From an uncultured Clostridia bacterium (GTDB taxonomy: Bacteria; Bacillota_A; Clostridia; Oscillospirales; Acutalibacteraceae): 7,158 bases of DNA. Below the pieces are notes generated by a model. The model worked only from the letters and a program-made list of their open reading frames with translations, did not search any database and had not been told where the DNA came from. The stretch is from assembly GCA_937891215.1 (NCBI GenBank), contig CALAEU010000015.1:1-7158 (forward strand), read 5' to 3'. The first letter of the stretch is position 1, and each line of letters starts with the position of its first letter. Position numbers and translations under genes: made by a program. Of the stretch, positions 6,106-7,158 are shown in pieces.

Positions 6106-6384
6106 ATGAAAAAGGTTGATAATCAGGATTTTTTAGAGTTTTTAGAAAAAGATATTATTAAAAACTTCTATTTGTGCGATAACATTGTAAATAGTGGTAA
6201 AGATGGTTATGCAATTAAATCTGTTGAAATTTACACTACAGATGGTACTCCAAGTGATGATTATGTTGTTTTAACAGAAAATATATTTGATGAATTGATT
6301 ATTGAAGTTAAAACAAGCACTGAAATTCTTATCTCTGATATTTTTTCGCACATTAAAAGGGTTGCAAAAAAATACAAAAAATAA
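6106..6384 (+). CDS. Small protein of unknown function (92 residues)
   Basis: I do not recognise this protein. ATG 6106 is preceded by AAAAGGAAA (6092-6100), a fair ribosome binding site. An earlier in-frame ATG at 6046 would add 20 residues encoded by the intergenic repeat and is rejected. The sequence is acidic in its first three quarters and ends in a basic tail (HIKRVAKKYKK). It has no membrane helix, signal peptide or cysteine motif (one Cys at residue 24). Predicted strands (SVEIYT, DYVVLT, ELIIEV) between two helices suggest a small alpha/beta fold. Codon use (ten ATT, one ATA and one ATC for Ile; six GTT and one GTA for Val) matches the upstream genes. Its stop lies almost at the junction with the SMC fragment, so the C-terminal end could be affected if that join is artificial. 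Confidence 0.65.
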   Translation: MKKVDNQDFLEFLEKDIIKNFYLCDNIVNSGKDGYAIKSVEIYTTDGTPSDDYVVLTENIFDELIIEVKTSTEILISDIFSHIKRVAKKYKK

Positions 6385-6385
6385 A

Positions 6386-7158
6386 AATGAACTATATCAA
6401 GATGAAGAAAATCAAATATTAAAAAAATACGAAGAAATAATTTTAAATTTACTTGGAAGAACTGTAATTGTAGATAATATGGAAACAGCAATAGTCCTTG
6501 CAAGACAAAACAATTATTCTTTTAGAATAGTAACACTAAAAGGAGATGTAATAAATCCTAGTGGTGCAATAACAGGTGGTTCAGTAGCAGCTAAAACTAA
6601 TAACATTATTGGAAGAACTACTCAAATAAAAGAGTTAGAAAAAGACATAGAAAAACTAAATAAAAAAATACAAGATTTAGAAAATGAAAAAGAAAATTAT
6701 GAGAAGTCTCAAGAAGACGTAATAGAAGAAGTAATGGGATTAGAACATATAATGCAAGATACAGAAATTGTATATGCTACTGAAAAACAAAAGGTTCTAT
6801 CGGTAGAAGAAAACATTACAAGATTAGAAAATAAACTTGCTTCTTTAAGAAAAGAACAATCTGAAATTGAAGAAGCTAAAAAAGAAAGTTTAGAAGCAAA
6901 AGCAAGTTTAGAAAAAGAAATAGAAGAATTAGAAAAAGAAGTAGAAGAAATTTCATCAGAAATAAAAGTATTTACAGATAATAATAAGGATAATCAAAAA
7001 TACATAGATGATTTAAACTTTGATATTACAAACTTAAAAATATCTGTTAGTTCATTTGATGAAAGTAGCACTTCGATTGACGAATTAATTGAAAGAATAG
7101 ATCAAGACATAAACAATAATAAAGCGAGTGTGGAAAACAAAAAGTCTTTAAGAGAAAA
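6386..7158 (+). CDS. smc: Chromosome partition protein SMC, 5'-truncated fragment running off the window
   Basis: An open frame of about 257 codons matches the middle of SMC, the ATPase that forms the condensin-like complex with ScpA and ScpB to compact and segregate chromosomes. It begins inside the hinge: NLLGRTVIVDN, then a helix (METAIVLARQ), FRIVTLKGDVINP and the hinge signature SGAITGGS. After that comes a long coiled coil rich in Glu and Lys heptads (about residue 90 to the end). The N-terminal ATP-binding head, the first coiled-coil arm and the first half of the hinge are missing. The frame has a stop at 6296-6298 and no credible start codon or ribosome binding site before the hinge. 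The C-terminal head would lie beyond 7158. Codon use differs strongly from the neighbours (17 ATA of 28 Ile; 11 GTA of 15 Val by hand count). It is either a broken, foreign gene piece or an assembly join. Confidence 0.85.

Noticed and set aside
6106..6384. Small gene as a possible precursor peptide for the radical SAM enzyme
   Set aside because: It is too long and evenly folded-looking for a typical precursor, lacks a leader/core layout, Gly-Gly site or Cys-rich tail, and is separated from the enzyme by the 1.6-kb hydrolase gene.
6261..6503. Minus-strand open frame of 80 codons across the small gene and SMC junction
   Set aside because: It spans the suspected join and is antisense to two coding frames; the hydrophobic translation comes from the A-rich plus strand.

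Overview
The window is AT-rich DNA with strong AGGAGG-type ribosome binding sites, ATG/TTG starts, an OmpR-family two-component pair and a clostridial-style radical SAM enzyme. This suggests a low-GC Gram-positive, probably an anaerobic member of the Clostridia. The class is an inference; no marker gene here settles it.

Layout. Positions 1-1630 (minus strand) carry a two-component system: an OmpR/PhoB-type response regulator followed, with a 4-base ATGA overlap, by a membrane histidine kinase that runs off the left edge before its last ATP-binding box. A gap of about 260 bases separates it from the divergent plus-strand gene at 1892. The gap holds an extended -10 promoter for the regulator and four head-to-tail 11-bp units (TTTCG-type) just upstream of the plus-strand gene's ribosome binding site. 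That spacing is typical of OmpR-family binding sites. The plus-strand gene encodes a membrane-anchored extracytoplasmic protein of unknown function. Next come a radical SAM enzyme with an extra C-terminal cysteine set (2907-4337) and a class C beta-lactamase-fold serine hydrolase (4392-5984). The two are separated only by a strong hairpin that looks like a leaky terminator or attenuator.

Positions 5985-6105 are a repetitive intergenic patch: four tandem 7-mers followed by two diverged copies of a hairpin-bearing unit of about 30 bp. A 92-residue gene of unknown function follows (6106-6384). Immediately after its stop, the sequence changes abruptly into the hinge and coiled coil of an SMC chromosome-partition protein. 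Its N-terminal half is absent and its codon use differs sharply (ATA and GTA instead of ATT and GTT). This is either a 5'-truncated foreign fragment or, more likely, a join between two unrelated genomes made during assembly.

How the parts may work together (inference): the kinase has almost no extracellular sensor, so it may read the membrane or a partner protein. The divergent membrane-anchored protein and the genes behind it are the natural candidates for its regulon. No RNA genes, CRISPR arrays, transposases or integrases were seen.
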